Origin: RPQJ01 sp044226195
Lineage (GTDB): Bacteria; Pseudomonadota; Gammaproteobacteria; Steroidobacterales; Steroidobacteraceae
Assembly (NCBI GenBank): GCA_044226195.1
Contig: JBGAHO010000007.1
Span: 43,069-107,068 of the forward strand
Direction of reading: 5' to 3'
DNA: 64,000 nt
Shown here: positions 18,953 to 27,391 of the stretch, piece by piece
Position numbering within the stretch: position 1 is the stretch's first letter
Layout of the letters: each line of letters starts with the position of its first letter
Made by a program: the position numbers and the translations under genes
Notes under the pieces: model-generated
Seen by the model: only the letters and a program-made list of their open reading frames with translations
Told to the model about the DNA's origin: nothing
Databases searched by the model: none

Positions 18953-20711
18953 GCGTACCGCCCCCGGAACTCTCCGGCGCCAGCCAGCGCGCGATCGTCG
19001 CGTACAGCAGTTTCGGGTCGACGGGCTTCACCACGAAGTCGTTCATGCCGGCCAGCCGGCAACGCTCGCGGTCCTCGGCGAACGCGTTGGCGGTCATGGC
19101 GATGATGGGCACGTCGCCCCGCTCGGGCAGTTGCCGGATGCGGCGCGTGGCCTCGAGGCCGTCCATGACCGGCATCTGCATGTCCATCAGGACCAGGTCG
19201 TAAGGCCGGATCGCGACCTTGGCGAGCGCCTGGGCACCGTCGCAAGCCGTGTCGATCGCGAGCCCGTACGGCTCGAGCAGGGCCAGCGCCAGCTCGAGGT
19301 TGAGATCATTGTCTTCCACGACCAGCACGCGCGCGCCGGCGCAGGCGACCAGCGGACTCGCGGGCGGCACGGGCCGCGCCGCGACCGCGACACGCGGCAG
19401 GCGTGCCGAGAACCACAGCGAACAGCCCCCTGGCGGCATCTCGATCGCACCGGCCTCGCCATGCATCAGGCGGGCGAGACGTCGGGTCACGGCGAGGCCG
19501 ACATCGGCGCCCGGCCTGAGCGGGTCCGCACTGGCCACTTCCGGGTCGCAGCACGCGAACTGCCGCTCGAGTTCCAGGGGATCGAGGGTGCCGCTCGGGT
19601 CCTCGACCCGGAACCGCACGAGCACGCCCTGCTCGGTCTCGTTCTCGACGCTGCAGCCGATCGTCAACCCGCCCGCCGGCTGCGCCTTGAGCGCGTGCAT
19701 GGCGAGCGTCAGCAGCGACTGGCGCAGGCGCAGCGCGTCGCCGCGCAGTTCGCCCGGATCGGCGTGAGTGGCGACGCGCAGTTCCAGTCCGCAGTCCCGC
19801 GCGCGATCCTCGAGCATCGACGCGACGTCCTGGACGACGGGCGCAACCCGCAGCGGCACGTCGTCGAGTTCGAAGCGGCCGGCCTCGATGCGGGCGAGGT
19901 CGAGGATGCCGTTCAGGATGGCGAGCAGTTGCCCGGCCGCGGTGTCGATGTCGCTCAGGTGCCGCTGATCCTCGGCAGTCGCGCCCGACGCCCGCAGCTC
20001 GCGCACCATGCCGGTGATCACGCCGAGCGGCGCACGGATCTCCCGGCCCATGTCGTCGAGGAAGGCCGCCCGCGACCGTCCGGTCGCCTCGGCCTGCTCG
20101 CGGACCCTTTGCAGTTCGTCCTCGGTCGTGGCCCGTCGACTCACCTCGCGCGCCAGCTGCACCGTGCGCGCGGCGAGCCGGTCGTACATCTGCATCAGCG
20201 CGTCGACCAGCGCGCGCGAGGATCCCGACATCGCGCGTTCCGCGACGACCTTGGCGCGGTCGACGCTCAGGCCCGAGCGCCGCGCCTGCACCGCCATCGC
20301 GAGGCGACGGTCGGACTCGAGGATGTGGATCGCCAGCCAGTGGGTGAGGAACGTGATGATGTCGGCGACCACGTCGTCGAACGGGCGCTGCAGGTCGTCC
20401 GGGGACAGTGCCTGCACCCGTGCGGTGAAATCGGCGTGCTCGGCGATGTGCTCCGCTTCCCACGCGTCGCCGGCGAGTTGCTCGCGCCAGATGCGTTCCT
20501 CGGTGCGGAAGTGGTTGACCGCATAGGCCTTGAGGTCGTTGAAGACGCGGGCGCGCGTCGGGGCGTCCGAGTGGAACGCGAGGTGGTTCACCAGCACGTT
20601 GAGCAGCGAGACGAGGCCGCGATGCTGCTCATCGATCTCGGCGATGCCGGTCTCGAAACTGGGGGTCCACGGGAAAACGTCGGCGAGCGGGCCCATGCGG
20701 GCTGAAAGCAT
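18939..20711 (-). CDS. Hemerythrin-domain protein with degenerate histidine-kinase core and intact receiver
   Basis: About 590 residues. Residues 12-135 form a bacteriohemerythrin domain with a full diiron ligand set: His30, His66, Glu70, His87, His91, His128 and Asp133 (EQH, HFRTE, HIAEH, HILESD). A linker helix leads to a HisKA/HATPase-like region in which every catalytic motif is altered. The H box reads FLDDMGREIRAPLG with Arg223 (CGG, 20045-20043) where the phospho-His should be. The N box has TLAMHALKAQ in place of GSNAIKFT. G1 is EDPSGTL instead of DTGIGL, and G2 is RPGADVGLAV instead of GGTGLGLAI. The C-terminal REC keeps Asp510 in LVLMDMQMPVMDG. It probably senses O2/redox but cannot autophosphorylate. 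Alternative starts are 20735 and 20696. It is co-transcribed with the HD-GYP regulator. Confidence 0.88.
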   Translation of the reverse strand: MLSARMGPLADVFPWTPSFETGIAEIDEQHRGLVSLLNVLVNHLAFHSDAPTRARVFNDLKAYAVNHFRTEERIWREQLAGDAWEAEHIAEHADFTARVQALSPDDLQRPFDDVVADIITFLTHWLAIHILESDRRLAMAVQARRSGLSVDRAKVVAERAMSGSSRALVDALMQMYDRLAARTVQLAREVSRRATTEDELQRVREQAEATGRSRAAFLDDMGREIRAPLGVITGMVRELRASGATAEDQRHLSDIDTAAGQLLAILNGILDLARIEAGRFELDDVPLRVAPVVQDVASMLEDRARDCGLELRVATHADPGELRGDALRLRQSLLTLAMHALKAQPAGGLTIGCSVENETEQGVLVRFRVEDPSGTLDPLELERQFACCDPEVASADPLRPGADVGLAVTRRLARLMHGEAGAIEMPPGGCSLWFSARLPRVAVAARPVPPASPLVACAGARVLVVEDNDLNLELALALLEPYGLAIDTACDGAQALAKVAIRPYDLVLMDMQMPVMDGLEATRRIRQLPERGDVPIIAMTANAFAEDRERCRLAGMNDFVVKPVDPKLLYATIARWLAPESSGGGTHGSA

Positions 20712-20791
20712 GATCCCGCGGCCCGGGCGGGTCAACGCGGGCAGCTACGGATGGGGCCGAAATGATCCTGAACGGAGCAAAAAGCGCCCGC

Positions 20792-21358
20792 TCAGGCCTT
20801 CGGCAGCGTCACTCCGCGCTGGCCCATGTACTTGCCGCCCCGGTCCTTGTAGGAGATTTCGCACACTTCGTCCGACTCGAAGAACAGCATCTGCGCCACG
20901 CCCTCGTTGGCGTAGATCTTCGCCGGCAGCGTCGTGGTGTTGGAGAACTCGAGCGTCACGTGGCCCTCCCACTCGGGCTCGAGCGGCGTGACGTTGACGA
21001 TGATGCCGCAGCGGGCGTACGTGGACTTGCCGAGGCAGACCGTGAGCACGTTGCGCGGGATGCGGAAATACTCGACCGTGCGCGCGAGGGCGAACGAGTT
21101 GGGCGGGATGATGCAGACCTCGCCCGTGAAGTCGACGAACGACCCGTGGTCGAAGTCCTTCGGGTCGACGATCGTCGAGTTGATGTTGGTGAAGATCTTG
21201 AACTCGGCCGCGCAGCGCACGTCGTAGCCGTAGCTCGACGTACCGTAGGAGACGATGCGCTCGCCGTTCACGACGCGCACCTGGCCGGGCTCGAACGGCT
21301 CGATCATGCCGTGGCCCTCGGCCATGCGGCGGATCCAACGGTCGGACTTGATGCTCAC
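20792..21358 (-). CDS. dcd: dCTP deaminase
   Basis: Converts dCTP to dUTP for thymidylate synthesis. The 188-residue form begins SIKSDRWIRRMAEGHGMIEP from a GTG at 21358. Family landmarks are YGTSSYGYDVRC, the GKSTYARCGI nucleotide/homotrimer segment and HVTLEFSNTT with the catalytic Glu. The GTG lies 2 bases after the apbC stop, so the two are cotranscribed, a common gammaproteobacterial order. Confidence 0.96.
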   Translation of the reverse strand: MSIKSDRWIRRMAEGHGMIEPFEPGQVRVVNGERIVSYGTSSYGYDVRCAAEFKIFTNINSTIVDPKDFDHGSFVDFTGEVCIIPPNSFALARTVEYFRIPRNVLTVCLGKSTYARCGIIVNVTPLEPEWEGHVTLEFSNTTTLPAKIYANEGVAQMLFFESDEVCEISYKDRGGKYMGQRGVTLPKA

Positions 21359-21360
21359 GC

Positions 21361-22452
21361 TCAGGTTTCCTCGACGGTGATCTTGGGGAATGCGCTGCCC
21401 GCGGCCGCGGCGAGCGACAGCTGGGCCGCCGTGCAGCGGGCCATCTCCAGGTAGGCGCGCCCGAGCGGACCGTCCGGGTCGACGACGACCGACGGCCGGC
21501 CGTCGTCGGTCTCGGCGCGGATGCGGATGTCGAGCGGCACGGACCCGAGCAGGCGCACGCCGTACTGGGCCGCCATGCGCTTGCCCCCGCCGCTGCCGAA
21601 GATGGGTTCCTCGTGGCCGCACTTCGAGCACACGTGCGTGCTCATGTTCTCGACCACGCCGAGCACCGGCACCGACACCTTGCGGAACATCTGCAGTCCC
21701 TTGCGCGCATCGAGCAGCGCGATGTCCTGCGGCGTCGTGACGATGACCGCCCCGCTGACCGGCACGCGCTGCGAGAGCGTGAGCTGGATGTCGCCCGTGC
21801 CCGGGGGCATGTCGACCACGAGGTAGTCGAGCTCGCCCCAGTTCGTGTCGCCGAGCAACTGCGTGAGGGCCTGGGTGACCATCGGGCCGCGCCAGACCAT
21901 CGGCTGCTCCTCCTCGACGAGGAAGCCGATGGACATGACCTTGAGCCCGTGGGCGAGCAGCGGCTCGATGTGCTTGCCGTCGCGGCTCGACGGGCGCTCG
22001 CCCTGCCGCCCGACCATGCGGGGCTGGCTGGGGCCGTAGATGTCCGCATCGAGCAGGCCCACCCGGGCCCCGTCGAGCGCGAGCGCGGCCGCCAGGTTCA
22101 CGGCGGTGGTGGACTTGCCGACGCCCCCCTTGCCGGAGGCGACCGCGATGACGTTGGCGATGCCGGGCAGCGGCTGCAACTGGCCCTGCACCGGCTGCGA
22201 CCGGACCTGCCAGCGGACCTCGACCCGGGCCGGACCGACCCCGGGATCGGCGGCCAGCCGGTCCTCGAGCACGCGGGCCAACTCCCCCTGCCAGCGGCCG
22301 GCCGGAAACCCCAGTTCGAGCTCGACCACGACGCGGCCGCCGTCCAACCGGACGGACTTCACAGCTTTCGCGTCCGCCAGAGGTATCCCGAGGTGGGGTT
22401 CGACATAATTCCCGACCAACAGGCGGGCAGCGGAAGCGCGATCGTCCGTCAT
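21361..22452 (-). CDS. apbC: Iron-sulfur cluster carrier ATPase Mrp/ApbC
   Basis: P-loop scaffold/carrier that delivers [4Fe-4S] clusters to apoproteins. The 363 residues comprise an N-terminal MIP18/DUF59 domain, the deviant Walker A SGKGGVGKSTTAVNLAAAL, DADIYGPSQPRM, DYLVVDMPPGTGD, and the cluster-binding CxxC (HVCSKCGHEEPIFGSGG). The ATG at 22452 was chosen by family length; an ATG at 22482 would add ten residues. The gene is divergent from the HEAT-kinase operon. Confidence 0.94.
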   Translation of the reverse strand: MTDDRASAARLLVGNYVEPHLGIPLADAKAVKSVRLDGGRVVVELELGFPAGRWQGELARVLEDRLAADPGVGPARVEVRWQVRSQPVQGQLQPLPGIANVIAVASGKGGVGKSTTAVNLAAALALDGARVGLLDADIYGPSQPRMVGRQGERPSSRDGKHIEPLLAHGLKVMSIGFLVEEEQPMVWRGPMVTQALTQLLGDTNWGELDYLVVDMPPGTGDIQLTLSQRVPVSGAVIVTTPQDIALLDARKGLQMFRKVSVPVLGVVENMSTHVCSKCGHEEPIFGSGGGKRMAAQYGVRLLGSVPLDIRIRAETDDGRPSVVVDPDGPLGRAYLEMARCTAAQLSLAAAAGSAFPKITVEET

Positions 22453-22576
22453 CGTGGACCCGAAGGGAGAGGGGGACGGCATGGGCCGTGAAGGTGCGAT
22501 TGTAGCGGAAACGGAACGTCCGCGGCGGGCGCGGCCGGGCTCGGCAAACGCCCGGGGACCGGTCGCGGGTGCGTGG

Positions 22577-22582
22577 CATAAT
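22577..22582 (+). promoter_or_regulatory. Putative -10 for the HEAT-kinase/pilT operon
   Basis: CATAAT at 22577-22582, in the 231-base gap between the divergent apbC and HEAT-kinase genes, is the only AT-rich hexamer in a good position. No convincing -35 is seen. GGGC follows after three bases, similar to other promoters here. Confidence 0.35.
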
Positions 22583-22683
22583 CCGGGCAACCCGAGCCGG
22601 AGTCGTCCCTCCGGGCGGGATCCGGGCATTGCCGAGGCGTGAGCGCGAGCGCGCACGCCAGCGAGGCGCATGACGCATCGTCC

Positions 22684-25068
22684 ATGAGTTTCATCACGAA
22701 CCTGAGGGCTGACCGGCTGATCGCCGAGATCAAGGCGACCGACCAGGCCGGCCCGACCGACAATGCCCAGGCGCTCGAGAAGCTGGCGAAGCTGGGTCCT
22801 TCCGCCATTCCGCGGATCATCGACGCGCTGGCGAGCGCGGGCAAACAGGAAACCGCCGGGTTCGTGAGCGTGCTGTCGGCACTGCTCGACTACCGCACCT
22901 TCCCGGCCATCGCCGCCGGCCTCGTCGACGGCAACCAGCGCACGGTCGCCGCCGTCACCTGGGCGCTGTCGACCGGGCGCAACTACCCGACCAGCCTGCT
23001 GCTCGCGCTGCTCGAGAATCCCGAGATGCCGAAGAGCCAGGTGGTCAGCATCCTGGCGGCGCAGAAGCAGCGGCTCAACGCGCGCGACGTGCTGCAGCGC
23101 GCGTACGCGCAGGAGCCCGCCGAGAAAGCCGCGATGTTCCGCATCGTCGGCGAGATCGCCGACGAGACCCTGGTGCCCGAGCTGCTGAGCCGGCTCGAGG
23201 GCAAGGACCCGATCGCGCGCACGCACATCATCAACATCCTCTCGCGCTTCAACCGGCCCGACGTCGCCAAGGCGCTGCAGCTGCAGCTGCGCGACACCAA
23301 CAAGTTCATCCGCCAGGCGGTGCTGAACGCGCTGGCGCACATGGAGGGCAACCTCGACATCGGCCTGCTGTGCGAAGTGCTGCGCGATCCGGACGTCGAG
23401 ACCCAGCAGAAGGCCATCGACGCGGTGGTGCGCGCCAACCACCCGGACACCATCCTGCACATCGCCAACATCCTGCGCGACGAGAACGAGGGCGCGCGGC
23501 GCGCGGCGGTCGAAGTGCTGAACGAGATCGGCACGCCGCAGCACATCAAGCACCTGCTGCAGTCGATCAAGGACGCCGACTGGTGGGTGCGCAGCCGCGC
23601 GGCCGACGCGCTCGCGAAGATCGGCGGCCCGCGCGTCATCGAGGCCTCGCTCGAGCTGATCCGCGACCCGGACGAGGACATCCGTCGCGCCGCGATCGAG
23701 ATCCTGAACCAGACCAAGGACGAGCGTGCGGTCGACTTCCTGATCGAGGCGACGCGCGACCGGGACTGGTGGGTCAAGGAACGCGCCGTGGACGCGCTGG
23801 CCGAGATCGGCAGCAAGCGCGCCCTGCCCTCGCTGCTCGACCTGACGCGCTCGACCGACCCGCGGTCGCTGCCGACGGTGGTGCGGGCGATCGGCAAGCT
23901 CGGCGACACCACGCAGGTGCCGACGATCCTGCCGTTCCTCGACAACCACGGCAAGGAAGTGCGGCTCGAGGCGATCACGGCGCTCACGCGCCTGGTCGAC
24001 GAGTCGAATTCCGACGACGTGCGCGCGCGGCTCGAGATCGTGGGCGCGCAGGCCGACGACCCGACCGTGTGCCACGCGGCGATGCGCGCCGTCGAGGACC
24101 TCGATGCGCGCTTCTCGACCACGGCCGCGGCGGCGCTCGACGGCGGCCGCAAGATGGCCGAGCCGGCCCGCACGCTGCTGGTCGAGCGGCCGGACATCGA
24201 AGGCATCATGAAGCAGGGCCGCGAATCGCCGCGGCTCGACATCTCCACCCTCAAGCCGGGCGACGTGCTCGAGGGCCGCTACACCTACGTCCAGAAGATC
24301 GGCAAGGGCGCCTTCGGCACCGTGCTGCTGATGGAGGACAAGGTCGTCGACGAGCAGCTGATCCTCAAGTTCCTGAACCCGAACGTGTCGCAGGACGAGG
24401 AGATGATGAAGCGCTTCGTGCACGAACTGCGCTACTCGCGCAAGATCACGCACCGCAACGTCATCCGCATCTACGACTTCCTGTTCATCCGCGGCAACTA
24501 CGCCATCTCGATGGAGTACTTCCCGTCGCACACGCTCGGCAACGAGATCGCGGACAAGCCGCTGCCGATGCAGAAGGCCGTGCGCTACGCGACGGACGTC
24601 GCCACCGGCATGGCGGTCGCGCACCAGCAGGGCATCATCCACCGCGACCTGAAGCCGGCCAACGTGCTGATCAACGACGAAGGCCTGGTGAAGATCGTGG
24701 ACTTCGGCGTCGCCGCCGCACAGCACCAGGGCGACACGCAGCTGACCAAGACCGGCTACGTGATCGGCTCGCCGAAGTACATGGCGCCCGAGCAGATCCT
24801 CGGCAAGAAGGTCGACGAGCGCGCGGACATCTACAGCCTCGGCATCATCCTCTACGAGATGCTGACCGGCGAGCCGCCCTACCACCGCGGCGACCACATG
24901 GCGGTCATGTACCAGCACGTGCAGGGCAACGCCAAGCCGCCGATGGAGATCAATCCGAAGGTCCCGCCGGGGCTGTCGGAGATCGTGATGCGCACGATGG
25001 CGGTCGACAAGTCGCGCCGCTTCCAGTCGATGGACGAGCTGCGCGCCGCGCTGGAGAAATACATGTGA
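22684..25068 (+). CDS. HEAT-repeat protein fused to a Ser/Thr protein kinase
   Basis: 794 residues from the ATG at 22684; a GTG at 22639 would add 15 residues but is poorly placed behind its GAGG. Residues about 1-480 are tandem HEAT/PBS-lyase-type helical repeats, several with a repeated D-x-D-W-W-V-(R/K) signature (KDADWWVRSRAAD, RDRDWWVKERAVD). Residues about 530-794 are a complete Hanks kinase: glycine loop GKGAFGTV from Gly540, Lys562 (LILKFL), HRDLKPANV with Asp655, DFG with Asp673, and APEQ. No membrane segment is present. It lies 7 bases before two PilT/PilU-type ATPases, so a role in regulating twitching or pilus retraction is inferred. Confidence 0.92.
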   Translation: MSFITNLRADRLIAEIKATDQAGPTDNAQALEKLAKLGPSAIPRIIDALASAGKQETAGFVSVLSALLDYRTFPAIAAGLVDGNQRTVAAVTWALSTGRNYPTSLLLALLENPEMPKSQVVSILAAQKQRLNARDVLQRAYAQEPAEKAAMFRIVGEIADETLVPELLSRLEGKDPIARTHIINILSRFNRPDVAKALQLQLRDTNKFIRQAVLNALAHMEGNLDIGLLCEVLRDPDVETQQKAIDAVVRANHPDTILHIANILRDENEGARRAAVEVLNEIGTPQHIKHLLQSIKDADWWVRSRAADALAKIGGPRVIEASLELIRDPDEDIRRAAIEILNQTKDERAVDFLIEATRDRDWWVKERAVDALAEIGSKRALPSLLDLTRSTDPRSLPTVVRAIGKLGDTTQVPTILPFLDNHGKEVRLEAITALTRLVDESNSDDVRARLEIVGAQADDPTVCHAAMRAVEDLDARFSTTAAAALDGGRKMAEPARTLLVERPDIEGIMKQGRESPRLDISTLKPGDVLEGRYTYVQKIGKGAFGTVLLMEDKVVDEQLILKFLNPNVSQDEEMMKRFVHELRYSRKITHRNVIRIYDFLFIRGNYAISMEYFPSHTLGNEIADKPLPMQKAVRYATDVATGMAVAHQQGIIHRDLKPANVLINDEGLVKIVDFGVAAAQHQGDTQLTKTGYVIGSPKYMAPEQILGKKVDERADIYSLGIILYEMLTGEPPYHRGDHMAVMYQHVQGNAKPPMEINPKVPPGLSEIVMRTMAVDKSRRFQSMDELRAALEKYM

Positions 25069-25075
25069 GGTGCCC

Positions 25076-26173
25076 ATGGCACGCATCGACGCATTCCTGA
25101 AGCTCGGCGCCTCGCAAGGCTGCTCCGACGTGCACCTCGCGGTGGGCGTGCCGCCGATGCTGCGCATGAACGGCGACCTGCTGCCGATCAAGTTCCGCAA
25201 CCTCGCGGACGCGGAGCTCGAGAGCTACGTCAACGAGATCCTGAAGCCTGCGTACCAGGAGCAGTTCCGCAAGGGCCACGACATCGACTTCTCGTACGTC
25301 TCCGAAGACGGGTCGCGCTTCCGCGTCAACGTCTTCCACAAGGACACCGGCGTCGGGGCGGTCTTCCGCGCGATTCCCTCGGAGGTGCCGTCGATCGATT
25401 CGCTCAACCTGCCGCCGATCGTCAAGAAGTTCTGCGACTTCCACCAGGGCATGGTGCTGGTGACGGGCTCGACCGGCACCGGCAAGTCGACCACCCTCGC
25501 GGCCATGATCGACCTGCTGAACCGCACGCGGAAGCTGAACATCATCAGCCTCGAGGACCCGATCGAGTTCGTCCATCGCAGCAAGCAGTCGCAGGTGATC
25601 CAGCGCGAGCTGCACACCCACCTGCCCTCCTTCGCCGAGGGCGTGCGCGCCTCGCTGCGCGAGGACCCGGACGTGATCCTGGTCGGCGAGTTGCGCGACG
25701 CCGACACCGTGCGCTGGGCGATGACCGCGGCGGAGACCGGCCACCTCGTGCTCGGCACGCTGCACACGACGAGCGCGGTGAAGACCATCGACCGACTGGT
25801 CGACGCGCTGCCGGCCGAGGAGCGCGAGCAGACCAAGAGCTTCATCTCGCAGAGCCTGCTCGGCGTGGTGACGCAGGTGCTGGTGCGCACGCCCGACCTG
25901 CGCGGGCGGCGCGCGATCTGCGAGGTGATGGTGATGAACCGCGCGATCGGCAAGCTGGTGATGACCGACCAGAGCCACATGCTGCCGTCGCAGGTGCAGA
26001 CCGGCAAGGAGCTCGGCATGCAGACCCTGGACCAGGCGCTGCTCGCGGCCGTGCAGGCCCGCGAGGTCGACCCCGAGGACGCCTACATCTACGCGGTCGA
26101 CAAGCGACCGTTCACCCGCTACATCGCCGACGGCACCGCGGTGCTCAAGGCCGACATCACGCAGGGCGCCTGA
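25076..26173 (+). CDS. PilT/PilU-family retraction ATPase, copy 1
   Basis: Hexameric type II/IV secretion ATPase that powers pilus disassembly. The 365 residues have the N-terminal GCSDVHLAVGVPPMLRMNGD domain, Walker A GSTGTGKSTTLA, Asp box SLEDPIEFVH, Walker B REDPDVILVGELRD and His box TGHLVLGTLHTTSA. GAGG at 25067-25070 is well spaced for the ATG at 25076, preferred over GTG 25070. It lies 7 bases after the HEAT-kinase and one base before the second ATPase. The canonical pilT, usually next to a YggS-type gene, could be elsewhere, so no symbol is given. Confidence 0.92.
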   Translation: MARIDAFLKLGASQGCSDVHLAVGVPPMLRMNGDLLPIKFRNLADAELESYVNEILKPAYQEQFRKGHDIDFSYVSEDGSRFRVNVFHKDTGVGAVFRAIPSEVPSIDSLNLPPIVKKFCDFHQGMVLVTGSTGTGKSTTLAAMIDLLNRTRKLNIISLEDPIEFVHRSKQSQVIQRELHTHLPSFAEGVRASLREDPDVILVGELRDADTVRWAMTAAETGHLVLGTLHTTSAVKTIDRLVDALPAEEREQTKSFISQSLLGVVTQVLVRTPDLRGRRAICEVMVMNRAIGKLVMTDQSHMLPSQVQTGKELGMQTLDQALLAAVQAREVDPEDAYIYAVDKRPFTRYIADGTAVLKADITQGA

Positions 26174-26174
26174 G

Positions 26175-27308
26175 ATGGTCACCGACACCAGCACCACCGC
26201 GACCGCGACTTCGACCACGACCGCCGCCACCGGCGAGGCACCCGCCGCCAAGCGGATCGACGCCTACCTGCGCGAGGTGCTCGGCCGCAACGGCTCCGAC
26301 CTGCACTTCGTCGCGGGCGACCCGCCGCGCATCCGGCTGTACGGCGAGCTGATGCCGCTGCGCGAGGAGCGGCTCGCGCCCGACGACGTCAAGGCCATGC
26401 TCGAAGAGATCATGACCAAGCGCGCGCTGAAGTTCCTCGAGGAGAAGGACGGCGCGGACTTCGCCTACACCATCCCGGGCGTGTCGCGCTTCCGCGTCAA
26501 CGTCTTCCGGCACATCGCCGGGCTCGGCGCGGTGTTCCGCGCCATTCCGTCCAAGGCGCTGACGCTCGAGCAGCTCAACATGCCGGACGCCGTGCGCAGC
26601 CTGTGCCGCGTCAACAACGGCCTAATCCTGGTGACCGGCAAGACCGGCTCCGGCAAGTCGACCACGCTCGCCGCGATGCTCGACGACCTCAACGCCCGCC
26701 TGAAGGGCCACATCCTCACCATCGAGGACCCGATCGAATTCGTGCATCCGCGCAAGGGCTGCCTGGTGAGCCAGCGCGAGGTCGGCGTGCACAGCCCGAG
26801 CTTCGCGGAGGCGCTGCACTCGGCCCTGCGCGAGGACCCGGACGTGGTGCTGGTCGGCGAGTTGCGCGACCTCGAGACCATGAGCATCGCGGTGACCGCG
26901 GCCGAGATGGGCATCCTCGTGATGGGCACGCTGCACACGAACGGCGCGGCCGCCACCGTCGACCGCATCGTCAACGCCTTCCCGGCGGACAAGCAGAACC
27001 ACGTCCGCACCATGCTCTCGACCTCGCTGCGCGGGGTCATCTCCCAGCAGCTGATCCAGAAGATGGACAAGCGGGGCCGCGTCGCGGCGCTCGAGATCCT
27101 GATCAACATCCCGGCGGTCGCCAACATGATCCGCCAGGGCAAGCTCGACCAGCTCGAGAACGCCATGCAGAGCGGCGCCGCCCACGGCATGCGGACCATG
27201 GATTCGGCCATCCAGGAACTGCTCGAGAAGGGCGTCATCAGCGGGCGCTCGGCCTACGAAAAGGCCATCAACAAGCAGCGTTTCGAACACCTGAAGGCGG
27301 TCGGCTGA
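26175..27308 (+). CDS. PilT/PilU-family retraction ATPase, copy 2 (PilU-like)
   Basis: 377 residues with a Thr/Ala-rich N-terminal tail of about 25 residues. The core follows: SDLHFVAGDPPRIRLYGEL, Walker A GKTGSGKSTTLA, TIEDPIEFVHP, REDPDVVLVGELRD, and MGILVMGTLHTNGA. The longer, less conserved termini and the C-terminal helix (EKAINKQRFEHLKAVG) fit the PilU side of the family better than PilT. It starts one base after the first ATPase. A GC hairpin follows before metG. Confidence 0.9.
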   Translation: MVTDTSTTATATSTTTAATGEAPAAKRIDAYLREVLGRNGSDLHFVAGDPPRIRLYGELMPLREERLAPDDVKAMLEEIMTKRALKFLEEKDGADFAYTIPGVSRFRVNVFRHIAGLGAVFRAIPSKALTLEQLNMPDAVRSLCRVNNGLILVTGKTGSGKSTTLAAMLDDLNARLKGHILTIEDPIEFVHPRKGCLVSQREVGVHSPSFAEALHSALREDPDVVLVGELRDLETMSIAVTAAEMGILVMGTLHTNGAAATVDRIVNAFPADKQNHVRTMLSTSLRGVISQQLIQKMDKRGRVAALEILINIPAVANMIRQGKLDQLENAMQSGAAHGMRTMDSAIQELLEKGVISGRSAYEKAINKQRFEHLKAVG

Positions 27309-27312
27309 CCGC

Positions 27313-27341
27313 CCCGCCGGCCCGGTTCCGGGCCGGGCGGG
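27313..27341 (+). terminator. GC-rich hairpin between the pilU-like gene and metG
   Basis: Arms 27313-27325 (CCCGCCGGCCCGG) and 27328-27341 pair with a single bulged G around a TT turn. No T-tract follows, so it would be an imperfect intrinsic terminator or a pause/processing site. It separates the pilus operon from the metG promoter. Confidence 0.5.
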
Positions 27342-27353
27342 AGGCGCGCGTGG

Positions 27354-27368
27354 CATAATTGCGGGCCT
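27354..27368 (+). promoter_or_regulatory. Probable -10 region of metG
   Basis: CATAAT (27354-27359), followed after four bases by GGCC, lies 33 bases before the metG ATG. The spacing is the same as before proS. Confidence 0.45.
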
Positions 27369-27391
27369 TTCTCGCCCGTTGCCTGCGAGCC

